In this document: positions 26,003 through 35,506 of the stretch, piece after piece | How positions within the stretch are numbered: the first letter of the stretch is position 1 | How the letters are laid out: each line of letters opens with the position of its first letter | Source: Arthrobacter sp. StoSoilB5 | Lineage (GTDB): Bacteria; Actinomycetota; Actinomycetes; Actinomycetales; Micrococcaceae | Direction: 5' to 3' | Length of the DNA: 64,000 nucleotides | Assembly (NCBI RefSeq): GCF_019977235.1 | Contig: NZ_AP024646.1 | Location: forward strand, 3,162,001 to 3,226,000 | Program-made: the position numbers and the translations under genes | Notes under the pieces: model-generated | What the model was told of the DNA's origin: nothing | Databases searched by the model: none | The model's input: the letters and a program-made list of their open reading frames with translations, nothing else

Positions 26003-27720
26003 TTGCGGACGTCCTTCTGGTCAGCGTTACCGAGCAGCACTGCTGCCGGGTCCGGGGACTGGGCAGTGTGGACCTGGGCCAACTCCGGGTGGTGAAGGTC
26101 CAGTGCCGGGCGCTCAGAGCGGATACGGGGCAGGGAAGTGAAGTTGTGGCGCGGCGGTGGGCAGGACGTTGCCCACTCCAGTGACGCACCGAAGCCCCAA
26201 GGGTCATCAACTTCTACCTTCTTGTTGCTACGCCAGGTGATGTAGACATTCCAGAAGAAGGGCAGGAGGGACGCACCCAGGACGAAGGACGAAATCGTGG
26301 AGAACTGGTTCATCCAGGTGAAGTTGTCCTGCGGCATGTAGTCGGCGTAGCGGCGGGGCATACCTTCAACACCCAGCCAGTGCTGGATCAGGAAGGTTCC
26401 GTGGAAGCCAAGGAAAAGCAGCCAGAAGTGAATCTTGCCCAGGCGTTCGTTGAGCATCTTGCCGGTCCACTTGGGCCACCAGAAGTAGAAGCCCGCGAAC
26501 ATGGCGAACACCACGGTGCCGAAGACGACGTAGTGGAAGTGGGCCACAACGAAGTACGAGTCCGAGACGTGGAAGTCCAGCGGCGGCGACGCCAGGATAA
26601 TACCGGTGAGGCCACCGAACAGGAAGGTCACCAGGAAGCCGATGCTCCACAGCATCGGAGTCTCGAAGGTGATGGAACCCTGCCAGAGAGTACCGATCCA
26701 GTTGAAGAACTTTACGCCTGTGGGCACCGCGATCAACATGGTCATGAAGGCGAAGAACGGGAGCAGCACGGAACCAGTCACGTACATGTGGTGAGCCCAC
26801 ACGGTGACGGAAAGTGCGGCAATAGCGATGGTTGCGTAGACAAGGCCCTTGTAACCAAAGATCGGCTTCCGGCTGAAGACAGGGAAGATCTCAGAAACGA
26901 TGCCGAAGAACGGCAGGGCGATGATGTAAACCTCAGGGTGGCCGAAGAACCAGAACAGGTGCTGCCAGAGTACTGCGCCGCCGTTTTCGGGGTCGAAGAT
27001 GTGGGCACCAAATTTGCGGTCCGCACCGAGGGCGAACAGGGCAGCGGCCAGCGGGGGGAACGCCATCAGGACGAGGATGGACGTCACCAGGGCATTCCAG
27101 GTGAAGATCGGCATGCGCCACATGGTCATGCCAGGGGCACGCATGCAGATGATCGTGGTGATGAAGTTGACGGCACCAAGGATGGTACCGAAGCCCGACA
27201 GTGCGAGGCCGAAGACCCACAGGTCACCGCCGACGCCGGGCGTAAAGGTGGTGTTCGACAGCGGCGCATACGCGAACCAGCCGAACGATGCAGCACCCTG
27301 CGGCGTGATAAAGCCGGACACAGCAATGGTGGAGCCGAAGAGGAAGAACCAGAAGGCCAGCGCGTTCAATCGCGGGAAGGCGACGTCGGGGGCGCCAATC
27401 TGCAGTGGCATGATGACGTTCGTGAAGCCCGCAAACAGCGGTGTCGCGAACATCAGCAGCATCACGGTGCCGTGCATCGTGAACATCTGGTTGTACTGTT
27501 CCTTGGTCTGCAGGATCTGCATACCCGGTTCGAACAGTTCGGCACGGATCAGCAGCGCCATGACGCCGCCGAGGCAGAAGAACACAAAGGACGCGATGAG
27601 GTACATGTACCCGATGGTCTTGTGGTCCGTGGAGGTGATCCAGTTGACGACGATGCGTCCCTTGGATTTAGGAACTACGGGAGCCTCTAGGGTCCCGGCG
27701 GATTGAGTGTAAGTAGCCAC
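25999..27720 (-). CDS. ctaD: Cytochrome c oxidase subunit I
   Basis: A 573-residue haem-copper oxidase core with 12 TM segments. Seen: the haem a His in [25 protein letters not shown] (CuB His and the cross-linked His-Tyr motif), [10 protein letters not shown] (two CuB His) and [11 protein letters not shown] (haem a3/a His pair). It carries out O2 reduction and proton pumping. It lies 10 bases downstream of ctaC and overlaps ctaF. Confidence 0.97.
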   Translation of the reverse strand: MATYTQSAGTLEAPVVPKSKGRIVVNWITSTDHKTIGYMYLIASFVFFCLGGVMALLIRAELFEPGMQILQTKEQYNQMFTMHGTVMLLMFATPLFAGFTNVIMPLQIGAPDVAFPRLNALAFWFFLFGSTIAVSGFITPQGAASFGWFAYAPLSNTTFTPGVGGDLWVFGLALSGFGTILGAVNFITTIICMRAPGMTMWRMPIFTWNALVTSILVLMAFPPLAAALFALGADRKFGAHIFDPENGGAVLWQHLFWFFGHPEVYIIALPFFGIVSEIFPVFSRKPIFGYKGLVYATIAIAALSVTVWAHHMYVTGSVLLPFFAFMTMLIAVPTGVKFFNWIGTLWQGSITFETPMLWSIGFLVTFLFGGLTGIILASPPLDFHVSDSYFVVAHFHYVVFGTVVFAMFAGFYFWWPKWTGKMLNERLGKIHFWLLFLGFHGTFLIQHWLGVEGMPRRYADYMPQDNFTWMNQFSTISSFVLGASLLPFFWNVYITWRSNKKVEVDDPWGFGASLEWATSCPPPRHNFTSLPRIRSERPALDLHHPELAQVHTAQSPDPAAVLLGNADQKDVRK

Positions 27721-27730
27721 GTCGCTCCCC

Positions 27731-28603
27731 TTACTTGGTTTCGATCAGGTCCGGGTTGCGGTCGTATTCCGCACCGAGCAGGCCCGTGTTGCCGTCCTGG
27801 CGAAGCTTGTCCATGTGGGCCTGGAATTCAGACTCGGAGACAACCTTGACGCGGAACAGCATTTCGGAGTGGTATTCACCGCAGAGTTCGGCGCACTTGC
27901 CATCGAAAGTGCCCTCCTTGGTGGGAGTGAACCTGATGTAGTTGGTCTTGCCGGGGATCATGTCCCGCTTCTGCAGGAAGGCCGGAACCCAGAAAGAGTG
28001 GATGACATCGCGGGAGTTCAGCTCCAGGTCAACCGACTTGCCAACGGGCAAGTACAGCGTGGGGAGCAGGTCCTTGTTGACCTCGTTGCCGGTCAGGTGG
28101 GCCTGAACGCCGGCCTCGTGGAGGTCCTCGCTGACGACCTCGCCCTTTTTGTAGTTGAAGTCCCAGGCCCACTGCTTGCCGCGGACGTCAACGACGACGT
28201 CTGCCGGCTGTGAGCGGTCATCGATCGCCCGCTGGTCCTGGTCGGTGAAGTAGAAGAACACCAGCACCATGAACAGCGGAATGGTCAAGTAGAAGACCTC
28301 AAGCGGCAGGTTGTAGCTGAGCTGCTTGGGGAATCCCGTGGTGCCCTTGCGGCGGCGGTAAGCGATGATGCACCAGACCAGAAGGCCCCACGTGATGATA
28401 CCGACTGCCAAGGCGGCGATCCATGAGTTGACCCAGAGGTCCATGATCCGGTCAGTGTGGTTGGTCGTGCCGCGCTCTGTTGGCAGCCAACCCTTCTCTA
28501 CCTCTGGTGAACATCCGGTCAAAACCAACGCGCCGGCTAGTGCCAAGCCAGTGATCGAGGTGATCTTTATGCGTCGGCTGCCGGTTCGGTTCTGCGAACT
28601 CAC
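27731..28603 (-). CDS. ctaC: Cytochrome c oxidase subunit II (lipoprotein, CuA)
   Basis: A 290-residue subunit. The N-terminal signal ends in the lipobox LTGC (Cys31), and two TM helices follow. The CuA domain shows HSFWVPAFL and the [12 protein letters not shown] binding cluster (two Cys, His, Met). It accepts electrons from the QcrC haems. GTG 28603 is chosen because the lipoprotein signal then has normal length and GAAGG lies about 7 bases upstream; the frame is open to 28714. Confidence 0.94.
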   Translation of the reverse strand: MSSQNRTGSRRIKITSITGLALAGALVLTGCSPEVEKGWLPTERGTTNHTDRIMDLWVNSWIAALAVGIITWGLLVWCIIAYRRRKGTTGFPKQLSYNLPLEVFYLTIPLFMVLVFFYFTDQDQRAIDDRSQPADVVVDVRGKQWAWDFNYKKGEVVSEDLHEAGVQAHLTGNEVNKDLLPTLYLPVGKSVDLELNSRDVIHSFWVPAFLQKRDMIPGKTNYIRFTPTKEGTFDGKCAELCGEYHSEMLFRVKVVSESEFQAHMDKLRQDGNTGLLGAEYDRNPDLIETK

Positions 28604-28688
28604 AGACGGCCCTTCCTCTTGTTGCTGTCTCCCGGCAGGCCAAAGGCCACCGGGCACACTAAAAGTTTTACTACCCGATGTAGAGCTT

Positions 28689-28704
28689 ACCGCTATGAAG
28701 CGGT
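28689..28704. repeat. Small palindrome upstream of ctaC
   Basis: ACCGCT (28689-28694) and AGCGGT (28699-28704) are exact reverse complements with a 4-base spacer. They lie about 86 bases before ctaC and could be an operator. This is a low-confidence call on symmetry alone. Confidence 0.3.
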
Positions 28705-28713
28705 TTTCGCGCA

Positions 28714-28770
28714 CATGTCGGCCCCGTGGCTCCGAATGCGTTGGAACGCATCCAGACGGGCGCCGACATG
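28714..28770 (-). terminator. Nested hairpin downstream of erpA
   Basis: The outer arms CATGTCGGC (28714-28722) and GCCGACATG (28762-28770) enclose a second hairpin, ATGCGTT (28736-28742) with AACGCAT (28745-28751). The structure starts 15 bases after the erpA stop. It has no T-run, so a factor-dependent or structural role is also possible. Confidence 0.45.
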
Positions 28771-28785
28771 CGGCGATAGCTCACG

Positions 28786-29175
28786 TCAGTGGAACGAATC
28801 GCCGCAAGCGCAAGACCCGCCGGCGTTCGGGTTATCAATGGTGAAGCCCTGCTTCGAGATGGTGTCCTCGAAGTCAATGCTGGCGCCGCTAAGGTACGGG
28901 ACGCTCATCTTGTCCACGACGACCTCAACGCCGTCGTAGTCACGAACGGCGTCTCCATCCAGCAGGCGCTCGTCAAAGTAGAGCTGGTAGATCAAGCCGG
29001 AGCAGCCGCCCGGCTGGACTGCAACGCGCAGCCGCAGATCGGTGCGCCCTTCCTGTTCGAGGAGGCTACGGACCTTGCCTGCTGCGACATCGGTCAGATT
29101 GACCTCGTGCGTGGGAAGCTCCTCGTCCGGGACGAGCTGTGCTCCGGTGCTGTTTTCGTTGGTTGCAGTGCTCAT
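28786..29175 (-). CDS. erpA: Iron-sulfur cluster insertion protein ErpA (A-type carrier)
   Basis: A 129-residue A-type Fe-S carrier. The conserved ligand cysteines are Cys58 in QPGGCSG and Cys122/Cys124 in SCACGDSFH. Such proteins receive a cluster from the SUF machinery and deliver it to apo-enzymes. ATG 29175 has GAAGG about 11 bases upstream. It lies upstream of ctaC on the same strand, but a nested hairpin separates the two. Confidence 0.93.
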   Translation of the reverse strand: MSTATNENSTGAQLVPDEELPTHEVNLTDVAAGKVRSLLEQEGRTDLRLRVAVQPGGCSGLIYQLYFDERLLDGDAVRDYDGVEVVVDKMSVPYLSGASIDFEDTISKQGFTIDNPNAGGSCACGDSFH

Positions 29176-29384
29176 TGGCCTACCTTCTTATGACGCTCCT
29201 GGCGGCGGCGCCGGAACGCTGCCTGCCCTTACCCAATTACGTGCGGGTTATAGCTCCATGCTACGTCGCGCAGACGCTGAGCTATAACTTCTGACGTAAC
29301 CACGGACCGCATTGACTTGTTCCCGGCGTGTCCGCGTCCCGGAAGGGCACCCGAACAAACGGCCCGGGAACACGGCAACGCTAC

Positions 29385-30857
29385 TTAGCGGTCCAGGCCC
29401 TCAGCGTTAAGCTGCGCCAGCATGAGCGCCTCTGCCAGCACTGCATGGCGGAAATCGCCGATGTGCAATGATTCGTTGGCGCTGTGCGCGCGGGAATCGG
29501 GATCTTCCACCCCCGTGACCAGAATCTGGACATCGGGATATGCCTCGGTCAGGTCGGCAATAAACGGGATGGAACCGCCGATTCCCATTTCCACTGGCTG
29601 GACTCCCCATGCCTCGCCCAGGGCCCAGAGTGCCACCCTGGCAGCTGCTGATGAGGTGTCGGTCGAGAAGGCGTTGCCCCGCTCCCCCGGCGTGAAGGTC
29701 ACTTTGGCCCCGAAAGGCGCGTGGGACTCCACGTGGTTCCTCAAAGCCTCCATTGCGGCTTCCGGATCCTGCCCGGGGGCCAGACGCATGCTGAACTTGG
29801 CCCGGGCTGCGGGAATGAGCGTATTTGAGGCAACGTCAACTGCGGGAACATCCATGCCGATGATGGATAACGCGGGCTTGGTCCACAAACGCGAACTGAT
29901 TGTCCCGCTCCCGGCGAGCTTGACGCCGTCGAGCACTGAAGCGTCGGCGCGGTATTCAGCCTCCGTCAGGTCAACCGCAACGTCGTCATTCCGAACGAGG
30001 CCAGCCACGGCGACATTTCCTTCGTCGTCGTGCAGGGTAGCGATAAGACGTGACAGCAGTGTAGGGGCGTCCAGCACCGGGCCGCCGAACATTCCCGAAT
30101 GCACCGCATGTTCCAGCACGCGGACTTCGAAAGTGCCATCCACGAGCCCTCGGAGGCTTGTGGTCAGTGCAGGAAGGCCAACCTTCCAGTTGCTGGAGTC
30201 CGCCACGACGATTACATCGGACCGGAGAAGTTCGCGGTGTTCCTCGAGGAACGTCCGGAAGGTGGGCGAGCCCGCTTCTTCCTCGCCCTCGAAGAAGAAA
30301 GTCACACCAAGGCCAAACGCATCCCCCAGAACACTCATCACAGCACTGTATGCAGCCAGGTGGGCCATGATGCCGGCTTTGTCGTCAGCAGCGCCACGGC
30401 CATACAGGCGGCCTTCCCGCTCTTCCGCAATGAAGGGCTCGGAGGTCCAAAGGGCCCGGTCGCCCGGGGGCTGCACGTCGTGGTGTGCGTACAAGAGAAT
30501 GGTCGGCTTTCCGTCGCGGGCAGGACGGCGGGCGACGACGGCGGGGCCGCCGGGCGTTCCATCCGATTTGTCACAGCGCAGAATCCGGACATCATCCATG
30601 CCGGTGGCCTTTACCAAAGATGCGACAGCTTCGGCGCTGCGATCCAGTTCGGCGGGGTCAAAGCTGGGCCACGCGATTCCCGGGATACCCACGAGGTCCT
30701 TGAGCGTGCTGAGAGTGGCGCTAAAGGATTCATCGACTGCGTGGGCCAAAGCGGCCACGGCTTCGTTGCCGATGACCTGGTTCGACGACGATCCCTCCGT
30801 GCTGTGGCCGGAGTTCCGTTGCTGGTTCTGCGGGATCCCCGCATGTGCTGATGTCAT
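29385..30857 (-). CDS. M20-family dipeptidase/carboxypeptidase
   Basis: A 490-residue metallopeptidase with two-zinc ligand motifs: LYAHHDVQPPGD (His, Asp), GAADDKAGIMAH (bridging Asp), FFFEGEEEAGSP (Glu pair) and VADSSNW. A lid domain lies in the middle. The protein is cytosolic and hydrolyses dipeptides or N-acyl amino acids. ATG 30857 is preferred over 30863 because TAAAGT lies exactly 6 bases before it (leaderless). The gene is divergent from the DUF3043 gene. Confidence 0.91.
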   Translation of the reverse strand: MTSAHAGIPQNQQRNSGHSTEGSSSNQVIGNEAVAALAHAVDESFSATLSTLKDLVGIPGIAWPSFDPAELDRSAEAVASLVKATGMDDVRILRCDKSDGTPGGPAVVARRPARDGKPTILLYAHHDVQPPGDRALWTSEPFIAEEREGRLYGRGAADDKAGIMAHLAAYSAVMSVLGDAFGLGVTFFFEGEEEAGSPTFRTFLEEHRELLRSDVIVVADSSNWKVGLPALTTSLRGLVDGTFEVRVLEHAVHSGMFGGPVLDAPTLLSRLIATLHDDEGNVAVAGLVRNDDVAVDLTEAEYRADASVLDGVKLAGSGTISSRLWTKPALSIIGMDVPAVDVASNTLIPAARAKFSMRLAPGQDPEAAMEALRNHVESHAPFGAKVTFTPGERGNAFSTDTSSAAARVALWALGEAWGVQPVEMGIGGSIPFIADLTEAYPDVQILVTGVEDPDSRAHSANESLHIGDFRHAVLAEALMLAQLNAEGLDR

Positions 30858-30863
30858 GCCCAA

Positions 30864-30869
30864 ACTTTA
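30864..30869 (-). promoter_or_regulatory. Putative -10 of leaderless M20 peptidase gene
   Basis: On the minus strand TAAAGT is followed by TTGGGC (6 bases) and ATG 30857. Confidence 0.55.
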
Positions 30870-30963
30870 CCGCTGACCACGGGGCGACAAGGGACGGCGC
30901 GGCAGGCTCCCACGCGCCAAACGTACCGCGGGGTCACGTAACCTGCGCCACCTCCCTGCGGGG

Positions 30964-30969
30964 TATTCT
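30964..30969 (+). promoter_or_regulatory. Putative -10 of leaderless DUF3043 gene
   Basis: TATTCT is followed by GTATGG (6 bases) and GTG 30976. The ATG within the gap is out of frame. Confidence 0.58.
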
Positions 30970-30975
30970 GTATGG

Positions 30976-31569
30976 GTGTTCGGACGCAAAAAGGAAGAGC
31001 CCAGCGCTCAAGCAGTAGTAGACCAGGCCCACGCCGCCGCCCAGGAACCGGGTGCCGGAAAGGGCGCCCCTACGCCCAAGCGGAAGGCCCAGGAGGCAGC
31101 CCGCAAGCGCCCGTTGGTGCCCAATGACCGTAAAGCTTCCAAGGAGGCCGAGCGCGTCGCGATTCAGGACCAGCGGCAGAAGATGCGCCAGGCATTGGAC
31201 ACGGGGGACGAAAAGTACCTCCCGCTGAGGGACAAGGGTCCCCAGAAACGCTTCGTTCGGGACTATGTAGACGCACGGTTCAGCCTTGGTGAATACCTGA
31301 TGTTCGGGGCCCTGCTCTTCGTGGTGGTCTCGCTGATCATCCCGTCCAACAGTGCGCAGATTACTTATGTCCTGGTGGGATTCTGGATCATGTTCCTTGC
31401 CGTCTTCATCGATGCTTTCATCCTTTCACGCAAGCTCCGCAAGCGCCTGGGCGAGAAGTTCGGCGAAGTCGAGCGCGGTTCAGTCTGGTACGGATGCATG
31501 CGCGCCCTGCAGTTCCGCAAGCTCCGCCTCCCCAAGCCACAGGTCAAGCGCGGCCAGTACCCGGCCTAG
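30976..31569 (+). CDS. DUF3043 membrane protein
   Basis: A 197-residue actinobacteria-restricted protein. A long charged N-terminal region (residues 1-90) starts MFGRKKEEPSAQ and is rich in Lys/Arg/Ala. The conserved RDYVDARFSLGEY follows near residue 92, then two TM helices (about 107-125 and 131-150) and a basic C-terminal tail. The function is unknown. The GTG start follows a TATTCT hexamer by 6 bases. It converges on pyrD across a hairpin terminator. Confidence 0.88.
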   Translation: MFGRKKEEPSAQAVVDQAHAAAQEPGAGKGAPTPKRKAQEAARKRPLVPNDRKASKEAERVAIQDQRQKMRQALDTGDEKYLPLRDKGPQKRFVRDYVDARFSLGEYLMFGALLFVVVSLIIPSNSAQITYVLVGFWIMFLAVFIDAFILSRKLRKRLGEKFGEVERGSVWYGCMRALQFRKLRLPKPQVKRGQYPA

Positions 31570-31603
31570 CGGTACCCCTAACCGCCGACCAACCTACTTA
31601 CAC

Positions 31604-31634
31604 GAAGACCCCGGACCAATGGTCCGGGGTCTTC
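31604..31634. terminator. Bidirectional terminator between DUF3043 gene and pyrD
   Basis: A perfect 14-bp stem (31604-31617 with 31621-31634) has an AAT loop. On the plus side it is followed by TTCTTG, and on the minus side by GTGTAAG. It lies between convergent genes. Confidence 0.82.
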
Positions 31635-31655
31635 TTCTTGATTCGGGACGGAAGC

Positions 31656-32741
31656 CTATACCGAGCGGGAGCCGCGCTTCTGGATCTTCACGAGGCCTTT
31701 GTTGATGCGTGACGCCCAGAACGGACCCTCGTAAAGGAACGCGGTGTAGCCCTGCACCAGGGTTGCCCCTGCGTCCAAACGGTCCTGAACATCCTGGGCT
31801 GACTCCACTCCCCCCACGGCAATCAGCACGAGCTGATCTCCCACTGCTTCCTTAAGTCGTCGCAGGACTTCCAATGATCGCTGCTTCAACGGGGCACCTG
31901 AAAGCCCTCCGGCTCCCAGTGCTTCAACCTTGGCGGCGTCAGTGACGAGGCCCTCACGGGTAATGGTGGTATTGGTGGCGATTATGCCGTCGAGCTTGAG
32001 GTCAAGCGCAAGCCGGGCGACGTCGTCGATGTCCTCGTTACTGAGGTCAGGCGCGATCTTGACCAGTAGTGGAACATGGCGGCCAGCTGCCTCATCAGCT
32101 GCATCCCCCACTGCCCGGAGCAGCGGCCGAAGGGTTTCCACGTTCTGGAGGAGCCGCAGTCCTGGCGTGTTGGGCGAACTGACGTTGACAACCAGGTAGT
32201 CCGCAGCCGGTGCAAGGCTGCGTGCGCTAACCAAGTAGTCCTCTGTGGCCTCATCCAACTCAACAACTTTCGTCTTACCGATGTTGACGCCGATCACTGG
32301 ACGAACGTCGGCGTGCTTGCGCTGCAGTGCGGCTTTGGCGGACTTGAGCCGCGGAGCCACTGCAGCAGCTCCATCGTTGTTGAAGCCCATACGGTTGATA
32401 ACCGCACGGTCATCAATCAATCGGAACAGGCGTGGCTTCTCGTTGCCCGGCTGGGCCTGGCCTGTAATGGTTCCGACCTCCACATGGCCGAATCCCAGCT
32501 CTGCCAGCGCTTCAATCCCATGGCCTTCCTTATCGAAACCTGCCGCCAGGCCGAAGGGAGACGGGAATGTCAGGCCCAAGGCCTCGGTCCGGAGGGAAGC
32601 ATCCGGAGCTGTGATCCTGGCCAGAATCCGCCCTGCACCGGAGCGGTGGGCCGCCCGGATGGCCTGGAAGCCGATCTTATGGGCTTTCTCGGCATCCATC
32701 CAGGAGAAGGCGAGCTTGAAGAAGGTGGGGTAAACACGCAT
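31656..32741 (-). CDS. pyrD: Dihydroorotate dehydrogenase (quinone), class 2
   Basis: A 361-residue FMN enzyme of pyrimidine synthesis. An N-terminal amphipathic segment ([22 protein letters not shown]) docks to the membrane for menaquinone access, marking class 2. Motifs are [11 protein letters not shown] (FMN), [11 protein letters not shown] (catalytic Ser), [11 protein letters not shown] and [14 protein letters not shown] 32741 matches the family start and has AGGA 3-6 bases upstream. No other pyr gene is adjacent. Confidence 0.96.
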   Translation of the reverse strand: MRVYPTFFKLAFSWMDAEKAHKIGFQAIRAAHRSGAGRILARITAPDASLRTEALGLTFPSPFGLAAGFDKEGHGIEALAELGFGHVEVGTITGQAQPGNEKPRLFRLIDDRAVINRMGFNNDGAAAVAPRLKSAKAALQRKHADVRPVIGVNIGKTKVVELDEATEDYLVSARSLAPAADYLVVNVSSPNTPGLRLLQNVETLRPLLRAVGDAADEAAGRHVPLLVKIAPDLSNEDIDDVARLALDLKLDGIIATNTTITREGLVTDAAKVEALGAGGLSGAPLKQRSLEVLRRLKEAVGDQLVLIAVGGVESAQDVQDRLDAGATLVQGYTAFLYEGPFWASRINKGLVKIQKRGSRSV

Positions 32742-32797
32742 GGTCCTAGTTTTCCGGTTTACTGACAACTCACCAAACCCGTGACCATGCCGACAGC

Positions 32798-32803
32798 TAG
32801 CAT
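32798..32803 (+). promoter_or_regulatory. Putative -10 of leaderless FAD dehydrogenase gene
   Basis: TAGCAT is followed by GTACGC (6 bases) and ATG 32810. Confidence 0.57.
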
Positions 32804-32809
32804 GTACGC

Positions 32810-34489
32810 ATGCCCCTACCGGATCGTGACGCAAATCATGGGAATCGAATCCTCGCCGACATCATCGTTGTCGGTGCAGGCTTGTCCGGGCTGGTTGCAG
32901 CGGCAAGCGCATACGCGGCAGGCAAGAGCGTGGCAATCCTGGACCAGGAACCGGCGGCATCCCTGGGAGGGCAGGCGCATTGGTCCTTCGGGGGCCTGTT
33001 TATGGTGGACACCCCGGAGCAGCGCCGACTCGGTGTCAAGGACAGCGCTGAGTTGGCGCTCTCGGACTGGTTGGCGTCCGCCGGCTTTGATCAGCCTCAC
33101 GATGCGGTTGCGCGGCAGTGGGCAGAAGCGTACGTCCACTTCGCCTCGGGTGAGAAAAGGGCATGGTTGAAGAGCCTCGACGTCGGAATCTTCCCCCTCG
33201 TGCAATGGGCAGAACGCGGCGGTTACGGGCCCCAGGGACACGGAAACACGGTTCCCCGGTTCCACGTCACGTGGGGAACTGGTCCTGCCCTTGTGGAACC
33301 GTTTCTTGCGAAGGTGCAGGAAGGTGTCCAGGCCGGACGGGTAACGCTGCATTTCCGGCATAGGGCAACTTCACTGACGACGACGGCCGGCCGGGTCGTG
33401 GGCGTCTCAGGCCAGGTTCTGGAACCCTCGACGGCGGTGCGCGGCCAAGCTTCCTCACGCACCGCCGTCGGGGGTTTCGACGCGATGGCGGGCGCAGTCG
33501 TAGTGTCGACAGGCGGCATTGGCGGCAACCACGGTTCGGTTCGCCGGCAGTGGCCGGGCGATGATGCACCGGCATACATGCTCAGCGGCGTTCCTGCCTC
33601 AGTGGATGGTGATTTCCTCCCGGTTGCGGAATCCATCGGCGCAGCCTTGGTGAACGGTGACCGCATGTGGCACTACCCCGAGGGAATCCACAATTACGAT
33701 CCCATATGGCCCAAGCACGGCATCCGTATACTGCCAGGGCCCTCGTCCCTGTGGTTGGATGCCCTCGGGCAACAACTCCCGGCGCCGCTGTTCCCGGGTT
33801 TCGATTCCCTTGGCGCGCTTCGCCACATCGTGGCCACGGGTCACAGCTATTCGTGGTTCGTTTTGAACCGCACTATTGCACTGAAGGAGCTTGCGCTGTC
33901 CGGTTCCGAGCAGAATCCGGACCTCACGGGGAAGGACGTCTCACTGCTCGTCTCGCGCTTGAAGCCCGGTGGCGATACCCCAATACAACGTTTCCTGGAC
34001 AAAGGCATCGACTTCATCCAGGGCACGACGCCCCGGGACCTGGCCGCGAAAATGAACGGACTCACCGGGGATCAGCTGGTCAGCGCTGATCACCTGGACG
34101 CGTTGGTCCGGGCCCGCGACCTTCAAGTGGCGAGCGGGCTGGGTAAAGACCCTCAACTTGCCGCCATCCGGGCGGCCCGCCGTTTTGCCACTGACAAACT
34201 GATGAGGGTGGCTCCCCCACACCGGCTGGCAGATCCTGCCCACGGTCCCCTCATTGCCATCAGGCTCTCCGTCCTCACGAGGAAAAGCCTGGGAGGGCTG
34301 CAGACGGACCTTCGTTCCCGCGTCCTGGACCAAGACGGCCAGGTGATCCCTGGCCTCTATGCTGCGGGTGAAGCGGCCGGCTTCGGTGGAGGCGGCGTCC
34401 ACGGGTACAGGGCATTGGAGGGAACGTTCCTGGGTGGATGCCTTTTCACTGGCAGGGCTGCGGGACGCGATGCCGCAGCGAGTGTCTAA
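32810..34489 (+). CDS. FAD-binding dehydrogenase (fumarate reductase/KsdD flavoprotein superfamily)
   Basis: A 559-residue flavoprotein. The N-terminal Rossmann motif is VVGAGLSGLVAA (20-31), followed by EPAASLGGQAHWSFGG. A capping domain lies in the middle. The C-terminal FAD region has GLYAAGEAAGFGGGGVHGYRALEGTFLGG. The architecture matches fumarate-reductase-like and 3-ketosteroid-dehydrogenase-like enzymes; the substrate is unknown. Two alpha/beta hydrolases follow only 9 bases later, suggesting a joint pathway. The start is probably leaderless. Confidence 0.88.
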   Translation: MPLPDRDANHGNRILADIIVVGAGLSGLVAAASAYAAGKSVAILDQEPAASLGGQAHWSFGGLFMVDTPEQRRLGVKDSAELALSDWLASAGFDQPHDAVARQWAEAYVHFASGEKRAWLKSLDVGIFPLVQWAERGGYGPQGHGNTVPRFHVTWGTGPALVEPFLAKVQEGVQAGRVTLHFRHRATSLTTTAGRVVGVSGQVLEPSTAVRGQASSRTAVGGFDAMAGAVVVSTGGIGGNHGSVRRQWPGDDAPAYMLSGVPASVDGDFLPVAESIGAALVNGDRMWHYPEGIHNYDPIWPKHGIRILPGPSSLWLDALGQQLPAPLFPGFDSLGALRHIVATGHSYSWFVLNRTIALKELALSGSEQNPDLTGKDVSLLVSRLKPGGDTPIQRFLDKGIDFIQGTTPRDLAAKMNGLTGDQLVSADHLDALVRARDLQVASGLGKDPQLAAIRAARRFATDKLMRVAPPHRLADPAHGPLIAIRLSVLTRKSLGGLQTDLRSRVLDQDGQVIPGLYAAGEAAGFGGGGVHGYRALEGTFLGGCLFTGRAAGRDAAASV

Positions 34490-34492
34490 GCT
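34487..34492 (+). promoter_or_regulatory. Putative internal -10 overlapping the FAD dehydrogenase stop
   Basis: TAAGCT includes the TAA stop of the upstream gene and is followed by GAAGGC (6 bases) and ATG 34499. It could give the hydrolase pair its own leaderless transcript. GAAGG in the gap is too close for a standard ribosome site. Confidence 0.48.
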
Positions 34493-34498
34493 GAAGGC

Positions 34499-35506
34499 AT
34501 GGATTGGTCGACTGACATCCTGGGAATGGACTTCCAATCGCGTGTCCTGGACGCCGAAGGACCTGATGGTGTGCTGCGCCGGGCAACGTTGGTCCGTTAC
34601 CGACCGGAATCAATGACCCAGGAGGCCAGAGAAACACATGGTGCCTTGCTCTTCCTTCATGGCTGGAGCGACTACTTCTTCAATGTGGAGCTCGCCAGGT
34701 TTTGGGCAAGGAACGGCTATGAGTTCTATGCCTTGGACATGCACAACCATGGTCGAAGCCTGATATACGGTTCGCATGGTGGTTATGTGGCCAACCTTGG
34801 GGACTACGATGCCGAAATCAGTCGCGCCATCGAGGTCATCCGCAGCGACAGCCCTGCACATCGCAGGGACAACCTTGCCATGATGGGGCATTCCACCGGA
34901 GGCCTTATCGCGGCGCTGTGGACGAGCAAGCACGCGGGCCAAGTGCAACACCTGATACTGAACAGCCCTTGGCTCGAAATGCATGGCAACTCAATCGTTC
35001 GGCGCGCCGCCCAAGTGATGGTTGGACCTCTCGCAAAACTCCGGCCGGAGATGGTCCTGAGGCTCCCGGAGCGTGGATTCTACTTCCGAAGCATAAGCAA
35101 CACGGCCGAAGGAGAATGGCCGCTGGATGAAAAATACCGGCCTCCCCTGGCTTTTCCTGTCAGGGCGGGGTGGCTCAGAGCCGTTCTGGCCGGCCACTCG
35201 CAGGTTGCGCGTGGCCTGGACCTGGACATCCCGGTCCTGGTGCTCACGTCGGCTGCCAGTGCCAATGGAATGGTGTGGCAGGAGTCCATGCGGCGTTCGG
35301 ATGCGGTATTGGACGTTGGCATCATCGCACTGAGGGCCATGGCCTTGGGCCGCAGCGTGACGTTGGAGAGAGTGGACGGGGGCCTGCATGACGTCTTTCT
35401 GTCCGCACCCAACGTCCGGGCAGATGCCTACGCGAGGCTTTCACGTTGGATTCGCGGGTACATGGAAGATGGCTTGCCGCAGGAACGGCAGGAAGGGGAC
35501 GCATGA
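34499..35506 (+). CDS. Alpha/beta hydrolase (monoacylglycerol-lipase-like), paralog 1
   Basis: A 335-residue serine hydrolase. The oxyanion-hole segment is LFLHGWSDYF (about 52-61), the nucleophile elbow is GHSTGGL (near 127), and the C-terminal catalytic His is in GGLHDVFLS. No signal peptide is visible. It resembles lysophospholipase/monoacylglycerol lipase enzymes. It is a tandem paralog of the next gene (shared HGW.DYF, FYALD, GRSL and NSPWLE blocks) and overlaps it by ATGA. Confidence 0.87.
   Translation: MDWSTDILGMDFQSRVLDAEGPDGVLRRATLVRYRPESMTQEARETHGALLFLHGWSDYFFNVELARFWARNGYEFYALDMHNHGRSLIYGSHGGYVANLGDYDAEISRAIEVIRSDSPAHRRDNLAMMGHSTGGLIAALWTSKHAGQVQHLILNSPWLEMHGNSIVRRAAQVMVGPLAKLRPEMVLRLPERGFYFRSISNTAEGEWPLDEKYRPPLAFPVRAGWLRAVLAGHSQVARGLDLDIPVLVLTSAASANGMVWQESMRRSDAVLDVGIIALRAMALGRSVTLERVDGGLHDVFLSAPNVRADAYARLSRWIRGYMEDGLPQERQEGDA

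Noticed and set aside
26380..27690. 436-codon open frame antisense to ctaD
   Set aside because: Charged low-complexity translation without motifs. It mirrors the codon bias of the real ctaD gene.
29422..30876. 484-codon frame antisense to the M20 peptidase
   Set aside because: Ser/Thr/Arg-rich shadow translation. The M20 metal ligands on the other strand are intact.
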